Shown: in pieces, positions 8,054 through 17,049 of the stretch
Numbering within the stretch: position 1 is the stretch's first letter
Layout of the letters: each line of letters opens with the position of its first letter
Source of the DNA: JAHEYG01 sp040403535
GTDB lineage: Bacteria; Bacteroidota; Bacteroidia; B-17B0; Aurantibacillaceae
NCBI GenBank assembly: GCA_040403535.1
Contig: JBBAKL010000005.1
Coordinates: 1 to 64,000 of the forward strand
Length of the DNA: 64,000 nt
Direction: 5' to 3'
Notes under the pieces: generated by a model
Told to the model about the DNA's origin: nothing
The model's input: only the letters and a program-made list of their open reading frames with translations
The model's database searches: none
Program-made: the position numbers and the translations under genes

Positions 8054-10042
8054 ATGGCCAGTTCACTAAAATTAAATTCAAGAATCCCCGAGGGAACATT
8101 AGAAAACAAATGGACTAAATACCGTTCTACTGTTCATTTGGTTAATCCAGCAAATAAGCGTAGCCTTGAAGTTATTGTTGTAGGTACAGGTTTAGCAGGC
8201 GCTTCTGCTGCCGCAACCTTAGCTGAAATGGGATACAAAGTAAAAGCATTTTGCTTTCAAGATTCTGCTCGCCGTGCACACAGTATTGCTGCACAAGGTG
8301 GCGTTAATGCCGCAAAAAATTATCAAAACGACGGCGACTCCGTTTACCGTTTATTTTACGATACCATTAAAGGTGGCGACTACCGTGCGCGTGAAGCTAA
8401 CGTACACCGCCTTGCTGAAGTATCAGGAAATATTATTGACCAATGCGTTGCCCAGGGTGTTCCTTTTGCACGTGAGTACGGTGGAACTTTAAGTAACCGT
8501 TCTTTTGGTGGAACACAAGTACAGCGAACATTTTACGCAGCCGGTCAAACCGGACAACAATTATTATTAGGTGCTTACAGCGCGTTACAACGTCAGGTTG
8601 GAATGGGTGCTGTTAAAATGTATGCCCGTCATGAAATGATGGACATCGTTAACATCGATGGTAAATGCCGCGGTATTATTGCGCGTAATTTAGTAACCGG
8701 AAAACTAGAGCGACATTTTGGTCATGCTGTTTTATTGTGTACCGGTGGTTATGGTAACGTATTCTTCTTATCTACAAATGCAATGGGAAGTAACGTAACT
8801 GCAGCCTGGAAAGCTCACAAAAAAGGCGCATTCTTCGGTAACCCTTGTTATACTCAAATTCACCCGACATGTATTCCTGTTAGTGGAGATCATCAATCCA
8901 AATTAACATTAATGTCAGAATCATTACGTAACGATGGGCGTATCTGGGTACCGAAAAAGAAAGATGATACGCGTAAAGCAAATGATATTCCGGAAGACGA
9001 AAGAGATTATTACCTAGAGAGAAGATATCCTGCGTTCGGTAACTTAGTTCCGCGTGACGTTGCTTCACGTGCTGCTAAAGAGCGTTGTGATGCAGGGTTT
9101 GGTGTTGGTTCAAGTAAAATGGCAGTGTACTTAGATTTCGCTGCTAATACTGAACGCTACGGAAAAATTGAAGCCAACAAATTAGGTTTACAAAATCCAA
9201 GCAAAGATGAAATCATTCGCTTAGGTAAGGAAGTTGTGAAAGAAAAATACGGTAACTTATTTGATATGTACAAACAAATTACCGGCGAAGATCCATATGA
9301 AGTTCCAATGCGTATCTATCCTGCTGTTCACTATACCATGGGTGGACTTTGGGTAGATTATAATTTGATGACAACTGTTCCAGGATTATATGCATTAGGT
9401 GAAGCAAACTTCTCTGATCATGGTGCTAACCGCTTAGGAGCTTCGGCATTAATGCAAGGTTTAGCGGATGGTTACTTCGTAATTCCTTACACAATTGGTG
9501 ATTACTTATCAGGCGAGATCCGTACTAAGTCAATTCCAACCGACCATGAAGCTTTTGTTAAAGCAGAAGCAGATGTTCAAGACAGAATTACCAAGTTAAT
9601 CAACAATAAAGGAACCAAATCGGTTGACTATTTCCACAAACGTTTAGGAAAAATCATGTGGGATAAATGCGGTATGGCTCGTAGTAAAGAAGGTTTAACA
9701 TGGGCCATTGAAGAAATTAAAAAATTACGTGAAGAGTTTTGGAAAGATGTACGCGTACCGGGCGATGCTAATGAATTTAATCCTGAATTAGAAAAAGCAC
9801 ACCGCGTAGCTGACTTCTTAGAGCTTGGTGAATTAATGTGTAAGGATGCTTTACATCGTAACGAAAGTTGTGGTGGTCACTTCCGTGAAGAATATCAAAC
9901 TCCGGATGGAGAAGCATTACGCGATGATGATAACTATGCTTATGTTGCTGCTTGGGAATACAAAGGAGAAAGCAATTTTGAATTACATAAGGAAGAACTG
10001 AAGTTCGAAAACATCAAACTTGCACAAAGAAACTATGCTTAA
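8054..10042 (+). CDS. sdhA: Succinate dehydrogenase/fumarate reductase flavoprotein subunit
   Basis: The 662-residue catalytic subunit of complex II, oxidising succinate to fumarate and passing electrons through FAD to SdhB. The dinucleotide-binding motif GTGLAGASAAATLAEMG lies near residues 43-59. The covalent FAD histidine is in RRAHSIAAQGGVNAAKN (His75). Substrate-site motifs visible are QIHPTCIP, PRDVASRAAKERC, YPAVHYTMGGLWVD and GANRLGASALMQGLADG. The length suits the Bacteroidota type. It starts 32 bases after sdhC and 40 bases before sdhB, in one operon. Confidence 0.96.
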   Translation: MASSLKLNSRIPEGTLENKWTKYRSTVHLVNPANKRSLEVIVVGTGLAGASAAATLAEMGYKVKAFCFQDSARRAHSIAAQGGVNAAKNYQNDGDSVYRLFYDTIKGGDYRAREANVHRLAEVSGNIIDQCVAQGVPFAREYGGTLSNRSFGGTQVQRTFYAAGQTGQQLLLGAYSALQRQVGMGAVKMYARHEMMDIVNIDGKCRGIIARNLVTGKLERHFGHAVLLCTGGYGNVFFLSTNAMGSNVTAAWKAHKKGAFFGNPCYTQIHPTCIPVSGDHQSKLTLMSESLRNDGRIWVPKKKDDTRKANDIPEDERDYYLERRYPAFGNLVPRDVASRAAKERCDAGFGVGSSKMAVYLDFAANTERYGKIEANKLGLQNPSKDEIIRLGKEVVKEKYGNLFDMYKQITGEDPYEVPMRIYPAVHYTMGGLWVDYNLMTTVPGLYALGEANFSDHGANRLGASALMQGLADGYFVIPYTIGDYLSGEIRTKSIPTDHEAFVKAEADVQDRITKLINNKGTKSVDYFHKRLGKIMWDKCGMARSKEGLTWAIEEIKKLREEFWKDVRVPGDANEFNPELEKAHRVADFLELGELMCKDALHRNESCGGHFREEYQTPDGEALRDDDNYAYVAAWEYKGESNFELHKEELKFENIKLAQRNYA

Positions 10043-10082
10043 TTGTCAAACTAAAGAATTGTCGAATTAACGAATTAAAACT

Positions 10083-10847
10083 ATGAGTCACGGAAATATG
10101 AACCTAACCTTAAAGGTTTGGAAACAAAAAAATAAAGACACCAGAGGTAAATTTGAAACTTACAATGCTAAGGGAATTTCTCCTGATATGTCTTTCCTTG
10201 AAATGTTCGATGTTGTAAACGAACAGTTAATCAACGAAGGAAAAGAACCAATTGCATTTGATCACGATTGCCGCGAAGGTATTTGTGGTATGTGCAGTAT
10301 GTACATCAATGGCCGTCCGCACGGACCTAAAGAGGGTGTTACCACTTGTCAGTTACACATGCGCAGTTTTAAAGATGGGGATACAATTGTTGTAGAACCT
10401 TGGAGAAGTGCTGCATTTCCTGTGATTAAAGACTTAGCCGTTGATCGTTCTTCATTTGACAGAATCATGGCAGCGGGAGGATTCGTTTCAGTAAATACCG
10501 GAAACGCAAAAGACGCTAACAATATTTTAATTCCTAAAACGGATGCTGATGATGCGTTTAATGCAGCCGCATGTATTGGTTGTGGAGCTTGCGTTGCAGC
10601 TTGTAAAAACAGCTCGGCAATGTTATTTGTATCGGCAAAAGTATCTCAATTAGCATTATTACCTCAAGGTCAGGTTGAAGCACGTGAACGCGTACTAAAC
10701 ATGGTGAAACAAATGGATGAGGAAGGATTTGGTAACTGTACCAATACTGGCGCATGTGAAGCAGAATGTCCAAAATCAATTTCATTAGAAAACATTGCGC
10801 GCATGAACCGCGAATACTTGTGGGCAAGCGCTACAAGCAAAGATTAA
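10083..10847 (+). CDS. sdhB: Succinate dehydrogenase iron-sulfur subunit
   Basis: The 254-residue electron-transfer subunit. An N-terminal ferredoxin-like domain holds the [2Fe-2S] ligands in CREGICGMC and TTC. The C-terminal domain has CIGCGACVAAC and CTNTGACEAECPKSI for the [4Fe-4S] and [3Fe-4S]-type centres. It connects SdhA to the quinone site in the membrane anchor. It is the last gene of the operon and is followed at once by a strong terminator. Confidence 0.96.
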   Translation: MSHGNMNLTLKVWKQKNKDTRGKFETYNAKGISPDMSFLEMFDVVNEQLINEGKEPIAFDHDCREGICGMCSMYINGRPHGPKEGVTTCQLHMRSFKDGDTIVVEPWRSAAFPVIKDLAVDRSSFDRIMAAGGFVSVNTGNAKDANNILIPKTDADDAFNAAACIGCGACVAACKNSSAMLFVSAKVSQLALLPQGQVEARERVLNMVKQMDEEGFGNCTNTGACEAECPKSISLENIARMNREYLWASATSKD

Positions 10848-10866
10848 CTAATAACTAATTTGACTT

Positions 10867-10894
10867 AAAAGCCACGCAATTCGTGGCTTTTTTT
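10867..10894 (+). terminator. Rho-independent terminator of sdhCAB
   Basis: AAAAGCCACG pairs with CGTGGCTTTT around a 5-base loop and runs into a T-rich tail, 20 bases after the sdhB stop. Confidence 0.85.
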
Positions 10895-10905
10895 ATATTT
10901 TAACC

Positions 10906-11568
10906 ATGTCAACCCTAGATAAAAAAGGAATATTTAGTTTTTTACTGATCACTTTCGCTATTACCTATGGCGTTGAATTTACCTTGATTGCAGGAGGCAT
11001 CTCGCCAATTATGCAAGGATTAGGTTCGCCAAACTGGGAAATGAGTTATTTTAAAAGTCTCTTTTTCGGAGAAAACATTTCTATTCCTAAAATACAAGAT
11101 ACGTAGATGGTTTAGGGTGCTTTATATTTCACTACACTTTTTTTTGCACCTATACTTAACGGACTGTTTGGTTTTGGAGAAGAATTAGGATGGAGAGGTT
11201 ATCTGCTTTTTAAACTTATGCCGCTTGGAAAATGGAAAGCCTATTCCCTTCTTTATATAATATGGGCCTTGTGGCATCTGCCAATGCTTATAATTGGATT
11301 TATGTATCCCGGTTATCCTTACATCGGAATTGTTTTCTTTATTGGACTCACTTTTACACTTGGAATATATATGAATGAGTTAACACTGAAAAATCAAAGT
11401 TCGGTTTTAGCAGGTTGGATTCATGGATTATTTAACAGTCAGCGCCTCGGAATATGGACTATTCTGTTTCCAAATGTAAATCCTCTATTGGGTGGATATA
11501 ACGGTTTGATAGGAATGGCCGTATGGTTAGCATTGGGATTGTTTGTTGTTTGGCAAAACAAAAAGTGA
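10906..11568 (+). pseudogene. CPBP family intramembrane protease gene with two in-frame TAG codons
   Basis: One reading frame from ATG 10906 to 11568 encodes a CPBP (CAAX-like) glutamic intramembrane protease but is broken by TAG at 11104-11106 and TAG at 11113-11115. The frame is otherwise intact. After the stops come GEELGWRGYL (motif 1, EExxxR, near 11176-11205), then WALWHLP (motif 2 His), then AGWIHGLFN (motif 3 HxxxN). Hydrophobic segments flank each. Starting at the next ATG (11218) would lose motif 1, so neither fragment should be an active protease. Two point-type stops within 12 bases and preserved downstream motifs suggest recent inactivation, or far less likely stop-codon readthrough. 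Confidence 0.75.
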
Positions 11569-11569
11569 T

Positions 11570-12286
11570 TTACCAAATTCCAAACTGGTTATACCACATT
11601 TGCTTAAACCATTTTTCTTTTCCGTATTGCTTTTCCATGTCTTTTTTAAATTCATCCATGTAACGAACTTTTTTCTTTTTAGGTGGAGTAAACTGAGCTG
11701 ATTCGGCTTTAATAAATTCCACTTTTTTAGCAAAATAAACAATTCCACCGTCTTCCGTTGCCAATCCTAAAATAACTCCTGGCAATCCGTTAAAGCTTTC
11801 GGGACCGGTAGAAGGAGTTATATCATAGCTGAACCAGGCATAAATACGAGTTGTATCATTCGCTCTCCATACCGCCTTACGGCAGGTGTAACCGGCAATT
11901 TTTCGGGTGCTTTCTGTGATCTGCCATTTACGCTTAAACAAACTGTCGGCTATGTGCATTTCCTCTCCCCACATGTTTTTAATTAAGTAACGTTGATTTG
12001 AATTAAAATTCTGATAAACGGTATTCTTAGAAGTAGCCCAGTCGAAATTTTCTCTTACGTCACTTTCTTGAGGAAGAAAAGTAGAACAGGTATCATTAAA
12101 ATAAAGCTCAAAATATTCTATCTTAATTTTCTCTGATTCTTTTATCCAATTTCGCATGTTCTCATCCTTAAAGCGCTTAAACAGGTTTGTTTTACGCTCA
12201 TAAACAATCTTTCCGAAAGTCATTTGGCTGAACAGAGATGAGAGATTTAAGCATACAAAAATAAATACAATCAAAACTCTATTCAT
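11570..12286 (-). CDS. GLPGLI family secreted protein
   Basis: A 238-residue protein with a signal peptide (MNRVLIVFIFVCLNLSSLFSQ) and the family signature seen as GLPGVILGL near residue 165. GLPGLI proteins are Bacteroidota-specific exported proteins of unknown function, often encoded next to outer-membrane barrels, as here. The frame is open to 12382, but ATG 12286 is preferred. It is preceded by a strong GGAGG-type ribosome site inside the last codons of the barrel gene and gives an ideal signal peptide. The two genes overlap by 8 bases, which implies translational coupling and a joint role at the cell surface. Confidence 0.88.
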   Translation of the reverse strand: MNRVLIVFIFVCLNLSSLFSQMTFGKIVYERKTNLFKRFKDENMRNWIKESEKIKIEYFELYFNDTCSTFLPQESDVRENFDWATSKNTVYQNFNSNQRYLIKNMWGEEMHIADSLFKRKWQITESTRKIAGYTCRKAVWRANDTTRIYAWFSYDITPSTGPESFNGLPGVILGLATEDGGIVYFAKKVEFIKAESAQFTPPKKKKVRYMDEFKKDMEKQYGKEKWFKQMWYNQFGIW

Positions 12287-15020
12287 ATTCTTCCTCCTCT
12301 CCTTCTTTTGGTTTCTGACTGGTAAATTTATAGGTAACACGTAAAAGAAAATACTGACGAATAATTTGTGTTTTTGTGTCAATAATTTTATTCATCATTA
12401 CACTTCTTTGATTGTTTATGTTCTGATTTAAGATATCGTTTGCATCAATCCCTACCAAAAGATTTTTTTCTTTTAAGAAAGCGTAGTTAACATAGGCGTT
12501 TAATATCCAATAATCAATGTTAAAGCCCACTGCTCTGTTGCCGTTGTTAACATATCTTGCGTCAACATTTACATTTAAACGCTTTATAAGCTTAAGTCTA
12601 AACTCTCCTTCGAGATCATAAGTGTAATACGGTTTATTGGTTTCAACGTTGATGGTTTGTTCAGTTACATTATAATCATAACTGCCACCGAAACGAAACC
12701 CGCCTAAATCACCAATTTCTTTCTCAATATAAAGTCCGGGAGAAAGGCTGGAATTTTTAGTGATGTTCTTTTCATTATTTACAAAACCCACGTTATTATT
12801 ATGACTCGCACTTAGGTTATATTCAATTTTCAGAAAACGATTAAATATAGGAAAGCCTCCACCCAGATATATGTTACCAAAATAATTTCCGTTAACATTT
12901 ACCGGAGTGCTTATAGCGCGCCCTATAGAGTCGTAAATAGTTTTCTCGTTAAATTGATCTATTACGTTATTAAAGTTGGCTCCTGTATAAAAATTAATGT
13001 CACTGATTCCTTTATAGAAATAATAATTCAGTCTGAAATTGTTTGAGAACTGCTGCTTTAAATCAGGATTACCAATAATAATATTGTTTGGGTCGGAATT
13101 ATCGGTTACCGGTTGCATTTGTCGCAAATCGGGCAATTGCGCACTGAGATTATAAAACAATTGCAGATTGGATCCCTGATTAATTCTGAAGTTTACAGAA
13201 GCAGATGGCAAAATGTTCCCTACATTTTGACTTAATTTTTTGTTTGTGGTTACATTAATGTTCTCCTGCATTACATGACGGTAATTAGCACCAACAACCA
13301 TTCTGTATTTTTTAACATCATAAATTAATCGTGTACCGGCCCTACTCGTAATGCGCAGGTTTCTGAAGTCATTTGATTGCAACACATTCACCGCATCAAA
13401 GGCTATACCATCAAAATCGAGGGTTTTTCTATAGGTATTGTTTTGGTTATGAGAAACTCCGCCACTTACTTCAATTTTAAACTTTTTTGTAATCGGTTCC
13501 GTATATGAAAAAGTGGTATTGTGCTCCATTCTATTCGTTTCCTGTGTTCGTTTTTGCCTCAACGCCGAATCGTTTGCCTGTCCGAGAAAATAATTAAAAT
13601 TGGTGTTTAATGAAGATTTGTTGAGTGAATTATAATATGTAGGCTGATAAGAAACAACTAATTCCCTGTCTTTCTTTTTAAAATTTCTGTTTAATCTTAT
13701 TAAAACGTTTGCATCAGTTGTTTCTGAGTTGCTTTTACTTTCAATGGTTGTTTCCCTTGTTCGCACGTCTTCTTCAGAAAAAAATTCATCATCCTGATAA
13801 GAACTGTTTATGGATGTTGAATATTTAACTTTAGGCCGGATGTAAAGTTTAGTTAAGGAATCCAGATCCTGCTCCCAATTAAGGTTAAAACCATGCGACT
13901 GATTATTGGATGTGTTCGAGTTTATGCGATTATTTACATAAGATGTGTCTTCCAAAAAAAACTGAGTACTGGTTTCTTGCTTAGTTGTTAAGTGATTTTG
14001 CTTAAAAGTATAATCTGTATTTATTTTAATCTTCTTGCCAATTTTATCATTATAATAAACTCCGCTCTTGTATGTTTCAGGAATTCCTGCACGATCTTCC
14101 GACCAGTCTGTCCACGAATCCGTTTCGGGATCATAACTGTAATTGTTTTCGTTATTTAGTCCATAACGGTCGATATCTCCCCAACCGAAACCTTGTTTTG
14201 GTGTGTTGGCTGCTAAACCAAACAACGATATCTTTCTTTTATTTTTAAAGCGATTAAGTAAAATGTCTGCCTCATAAAATTTCTGAAAATCACTGGCGCC
14301 GGATACTTTTCCGAAATATCCATTTTTTGCCTCTTCTTTTAATTGCAGATTGAGTACTTTAACGGTCTCGTCCTTACTCTCTGCATCGTCGCTCTTTTTT
14401 TCATAAACCTGAATAGTTTCAACCGTATTTGCATTCAGATTTTTTGTCGCAATAGTAGGGTCGCTTCCAAAAAATTCATCTCCATCAACCAATACCTGAC
14501 TGACCTCTTTGCCCTGAACAGTAATTTTACCCTGTGCATCTACTTTAACACCCGGAAGTTTTTTTAATAAATCTTCTACAGTAGCATCTTGCCTCACTTT
14601 AAACGAATCTGCTGTAAACATTAACGTGTCGCCCTTATAGTACATTTTGTCTTTGTAGGCAATAATTTCCACCTCGTTTAAGGAAATAGATTTGGGTGGC
14701 AATACAATGTTCTTCAAAGTAAATGCTGTGTCTTTTGGTGAAGGAACAAGGAAGTAAGTTTTGTCAGAAAAATTGGGATTTGTAACAACAACAAGGTAAG
14801 TATCCAGCGGTAAAGTAATTGATTTAAAAAAACCTTTCTTGTCAACACGCGCGTAATTAACCAAACTTGAATCTTTAAATTTAACCGCCATCAAAATGGA
14901 ATTTGACAGAAGTCCTGCCGAACTCGTATCCTGTTTCATGTTTCCGGCAATTTTAATATTCTGAGCCGGCAACAAGTTGTAGAAAACAATTAATATCAAT
15001 AAAAATAAAAAATGGCGCAT
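12279..15020 (-). CDS. Outer membrane beta-barrel protein, TonB-receptor-like
   Basis: 913 residues: signal peptide (residues 1-20, ending PAQ), a carboxypeptidase-regulatory-like domain (about 21-115), a plug-like domain with VEDLLKKLPGVKVDAQG and VLVDGDEFFGSDP (about 140-230), then a long barrel rich in aromatic and Asn/Thr strands. The barrel ends in LLRVTYKFTSQKP and an acidic tail. It resembles TonB-dependent receptors but belongs to the Bacteroidota outer-membrane barrel family that pairs with GLPGLI proteins. The ligand is unknown. The 210-base gap to gcvT upstream should hold its promoter, but no exact -7 box was found for it. Confidence 0.88.
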   Translation of the reverse strand: MRHFLFLLILIVFYNLLPAQNIKIAGNMKQDTSSAGLLSNSILMAVKFKDSSLVNYARVDKKGFFKSITLPLDTYLVVVTNPNFSDKTYFLVPSPKDTAFTLKNIVLPPKSISLNEVEIIAYKDKMYYKGDTLMFTADSFKVRQDATVEDLLKKLPGVKVDAQGKITVQGKEVSQVLVDGDEFFGSDPTIATKNLNANTVETIQVYEKKSDDAESKDETVKVLNLQLKEEAKNGYFGKVSGASDFQKFYEADILLNRFKNKRKISLFGLAANTPKQGFGWGDIDRYGLNNENNYSYDPETDSWTDWSEDRAGIPETYKSGVYYNDKIGKKIKINTDYTFKQNHLTTKQETSTQFFLEDTSYVNNRINSNTSNNQSHGFNLNWEQDLDSLTKLYIRPKVKYSTSINSSYQDDEFFSEEDVRTRETTIESKSNSETTDANVLIRLNRNFKKKDRELVVSYQPTYYNSLNKSSLNTNFNYFLGQANDSALRQKRTQETNRMEHNTTFSYTEPITKKFKIEVSGGVSHNQNNTYRKTLDFDGIAFDAVNVLQSNDFRNLRITSRAGTRLIYDVKKYRMVVGANYRHVMQENINVTTNKKLSQNVGNILPSASVNFRINQGSNLQLFYNLSAQLPDLRQMQPVTDNSDPNNIIIGNPDLKQQFSNNFRLNYYFYKGISDINFYTGANFNNVIDQFNEKTIYDSIGRAISTPVNVNGNYFGNIYLGGGFPIFNRFLKIEYNLSASHNNNVGFVNNEKNITKNSSLSPGLYIEKEIGDLGGFRFGGSYDYNVTEQTINVETNKPYYTYDLEGEFRLKLIKRLNVNVDARYVNNGNRAVGFNIDYWILNAYVNYAFLKEKNLLVGIDANDILNQNINNQRSVMMNKIIDTKTQIIRQYFLLRVTYKFTSQKPKEGEEEEYE

Positions 15021-15178
15021 ATAATTCCCCAGGGATATAATCTCGAAACTTTAAAATGGTTACAAAAGGCTAAAGTATTAAAAGGGCTAATATTACCAGA
15101 CTAATTTATAAAAAATAACAACAATATTTATAAGAGTCTGATTTTTAATTAGCTACTTGTATACTGCTTTTGCCGCAA

Positions 15179-15212
15179 TTGTTAGCCTTTTTAGTAATAA
15201 AATGTACATTTG
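15179..15212 (+). promoter_or_regulatory. Promoter of gcvT-comB
   Basis: TTG 15179-15181, a 23-base spacer and TACATTTG 15205-15212 fit the Bacteroidota promoter, with the box 18 bases before the gcvT ATG. Confidence 0.55.
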
Positions 15213-15230
15213 TTCACTAATATATTACTT

Positions 15231-16313
15231 ATGAAAAATACAGCATTAACCGATTTACACATCTCATTAGGTGCAAAAATGGTACCGTTTGCAGGATATA
15301 ACATGCCGGTTTCTTATACCGGTTTAAATGAAGAACATTTAACAGTACGTAACGGTGTTGGTGTATTTGACGTTAGTCATATGGGCGAGTTCAGACTAAA
15401 AGGTGAGAAGGCGTTGGACCTTATTCAAAAAGTAACCAGCAACGATGCGTCTAAATTAACTGACGGAAAAGTTCAGTATTCATGTTTGCCTAACGATAAA
15501 GGCGGAATTGTTGACGATCTATTAGTATACCGTTATAAGGCAGATGAATATTATTTAGTTGTAAATGCTTCCAACATTGAGAAAGACTGGAACTGGATTA
15601 AACAATTCAATACTTACGGTGTGGAGATGGTGGACATGTCTGATGACTTGAGTTTGCTTGCCGTGCAAGGACCAAAAGCATTAGCTACACTTCAAAAGTT
15701 AACTGATGTTGATTTATCAAAAATGGAATATTACACATTTTGTATTGGTAAAATGGCCGGTATTAATGATGTGATTATCTCTAACACCGGTTATACAGGA
15801 GCAGGCGGATTTGAAATTTACATTGCAAATGCCGATGCAAAAAAAATGTGGGATGCTGTTTTTGAAGCGGGAAAAGAATTCGGGGTTAAGCCAATAGGTT
15901 TAGGTGCTCGTGATACCTTACGTTTAGAAATGGGCTTCTGCTTATATGGTAATGATATTGATGACACTACATCACCAATTGAAGCAGGATTAGGTTGGAT
16001 TACAAAATTCACAAAAGATTTTACCAACCGTGCTGCAATTGAGAAACACAAAACAGAAGGTGTAAGCCGTAAATTAGTTGGCTTCGAAATGATTGACAGA
16101 GGTATTCCTCGTCATGATTACCCGATTGCAGATGCGAACGGAACTATTATTGGTAAAGTAACTTCAGGCACACAATCGCCAAGCTTAAATAAAGCGATTG
16201 GTATGGGTTATGTTCAAACGGTATTCACCGCACCGGATTCCGAAATTTTTATCATCATTCGCGAAAAACCTGTAAAAGCAAAAGTGGTGAAGATTCCGTT
16301 TTTGAAAAAGTAA
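15231..16313 (+). CDS. gcvT: Glycine cleavage system aminomethyltransferase (T protein)
   Basis: Transfers the methylene group from the lipoyl arm of GcvH to tetrahydrofolate, releasing ammonia. At 360 residues it is full length. Visible family motifs are FAGYNMPVSY, GVFDVSHMGEF, NDKGGIVDDLLVYR, VQGPKA, SNTGYTGAGGFEIY and GLGARDTLRLEMG, with the C-terminal GKVTSGTQSPSLNKAIGMGYV. The start is ATG 15231 rather than an upstream TTG at 15210, because MKNTALTDLHISLGAKMVPF is the canonical N-terminus and a promoter box overlaps the TTG. comB follows after one base. Confidence 0.96.
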   Translation: MKNTALTDLHISLGAKMVPFAGYNMPVSYTGLNEEHLTVRNGVGVFDVSHMGEFRLKGEKALDLIQKVTSNDASKLTDGKVQYSCLPNDKGGIVDDLLVYRYKADEYYLVVNASNIEKDWNWIKQFNTYGVEMVDMSDDLSLLAVQGPKALATLQKLTDVDLSKMEYYTFCIGKMAGINDVIISNTGYTGAGGFEIYIANADAKKMWDAVFEAGKEFGVKPIGLGARDTLRLEMGFCLYGNDIDDTTSPIEAGLGWITKFTKDFTNRAAIEKHKTEGVSRKLVGFEMIDRGIPRHDYPIADANGTIIGKVTSGTQSPSLNKAIGMGYVQTVFTAPDSEIFIIIREKPVKAKVVKIPFLKK

Positions 16314-16314
16314 T

Positions 16315-17049
16315 TTGAGCTCCGAACACAAATACAAAATAGACACTTGTTTCTCTCCTCATTTATATCCTATATACGAGGATAAAGAAAGCATTGTAGT
16401 TGTAATTGATATTTTCAGAGCTACCTCAGCTATCTGCGTTGCTTTTCACTATGGCGCCGAAAAAATTATTCCGGTTGCCAAAGTAGAAGAGGCAATGGAA
16501 TATAAAAAGCAAGGGTTTTTAGCAGGTGCCGAACGTGATGCAATAAAGCTGGATGGTTTTGATTTTGGAAATTCTCCTTACGATTATATGGGCGATCATG
16601 TAAAAGGAAAAACCATTGCACTTACGACTACTAACGGAACACAGGCCATTGAAGCCGCCCGTAATGCCTACAAAGTTGTAATAGGTTCCTTTCTAAATAT
16701 TGATGTATTGTGCGAATGGCTTGTAAAACAAAACAGAAACATCTTGTTGCTTTGTTCGGGCTGGAAAAATAAATTTAATCTTGAAGATTCGTTATATGCA
16801 GGTGCGGTAACCGAAAAAATAACCAAACTTTCTAACAATTATAAACTTGGCGATGGTTGCTTGGCTTTAAAATATTTGTACGAACAAGCGCAACACCAAC
16901 CGGTAAAATATCTCATTCACGCCTCACAGAAAGAACGCTTAGCGCGTTTAGGATTAAAGAAAGATATCAAATTCTGCTTAACGCCTAACGTAGCTCCTGT
17001 TATTCCTGTATTAGAAGGAAAATTTTTGGTGAAGATATCATTATCTTAA
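16315..17049 (+). CDS. comB: 2-phosphosulfolactate phosphatase family protein (ComB)
   Basis: A 244-residue member of the ComB family, which hydrolyses 2-phosphosulfolactate to sulfolactate in the coenzyme M route. In Bacteroidota the true substrate may differ, perhaps in sulfonolipid-related metabolism (inference). Motifs: VVVIDIFRATSAICVAFHYGAEKI near 29-52 with acidic metal ligands, AGERDAIKLDGFDFGNSP and ALTTTNGTQAI. No ATG is available; TTG 16315 lies one base after the gcvT stop, so reinitiation is likely. Its last 9 bases overlap the convergent rodA gene. Confidence 0.85.
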   Translation: MSSEHKYKIDTCFSPHLYPIYEDKESIVVVIDIFRATSAICVAFHYGAEKIIPVAKVEEAMEYKKQGFLAGAERDAIKLDGFDFGNSPYDYMGDHVKGKTIALTTTNGTQAIEAARNAYKVVIGSFLNIDVLCEWLVKQNRNILLLCSGWKNKFNLEDSLYAGAVTEKITKLSNNYKLGDGCLALKYLYEQAQHQPVKYLIHASQKERLARLGLKKDIKFCLTPNVAPVIPVLEGKFLVKISLS

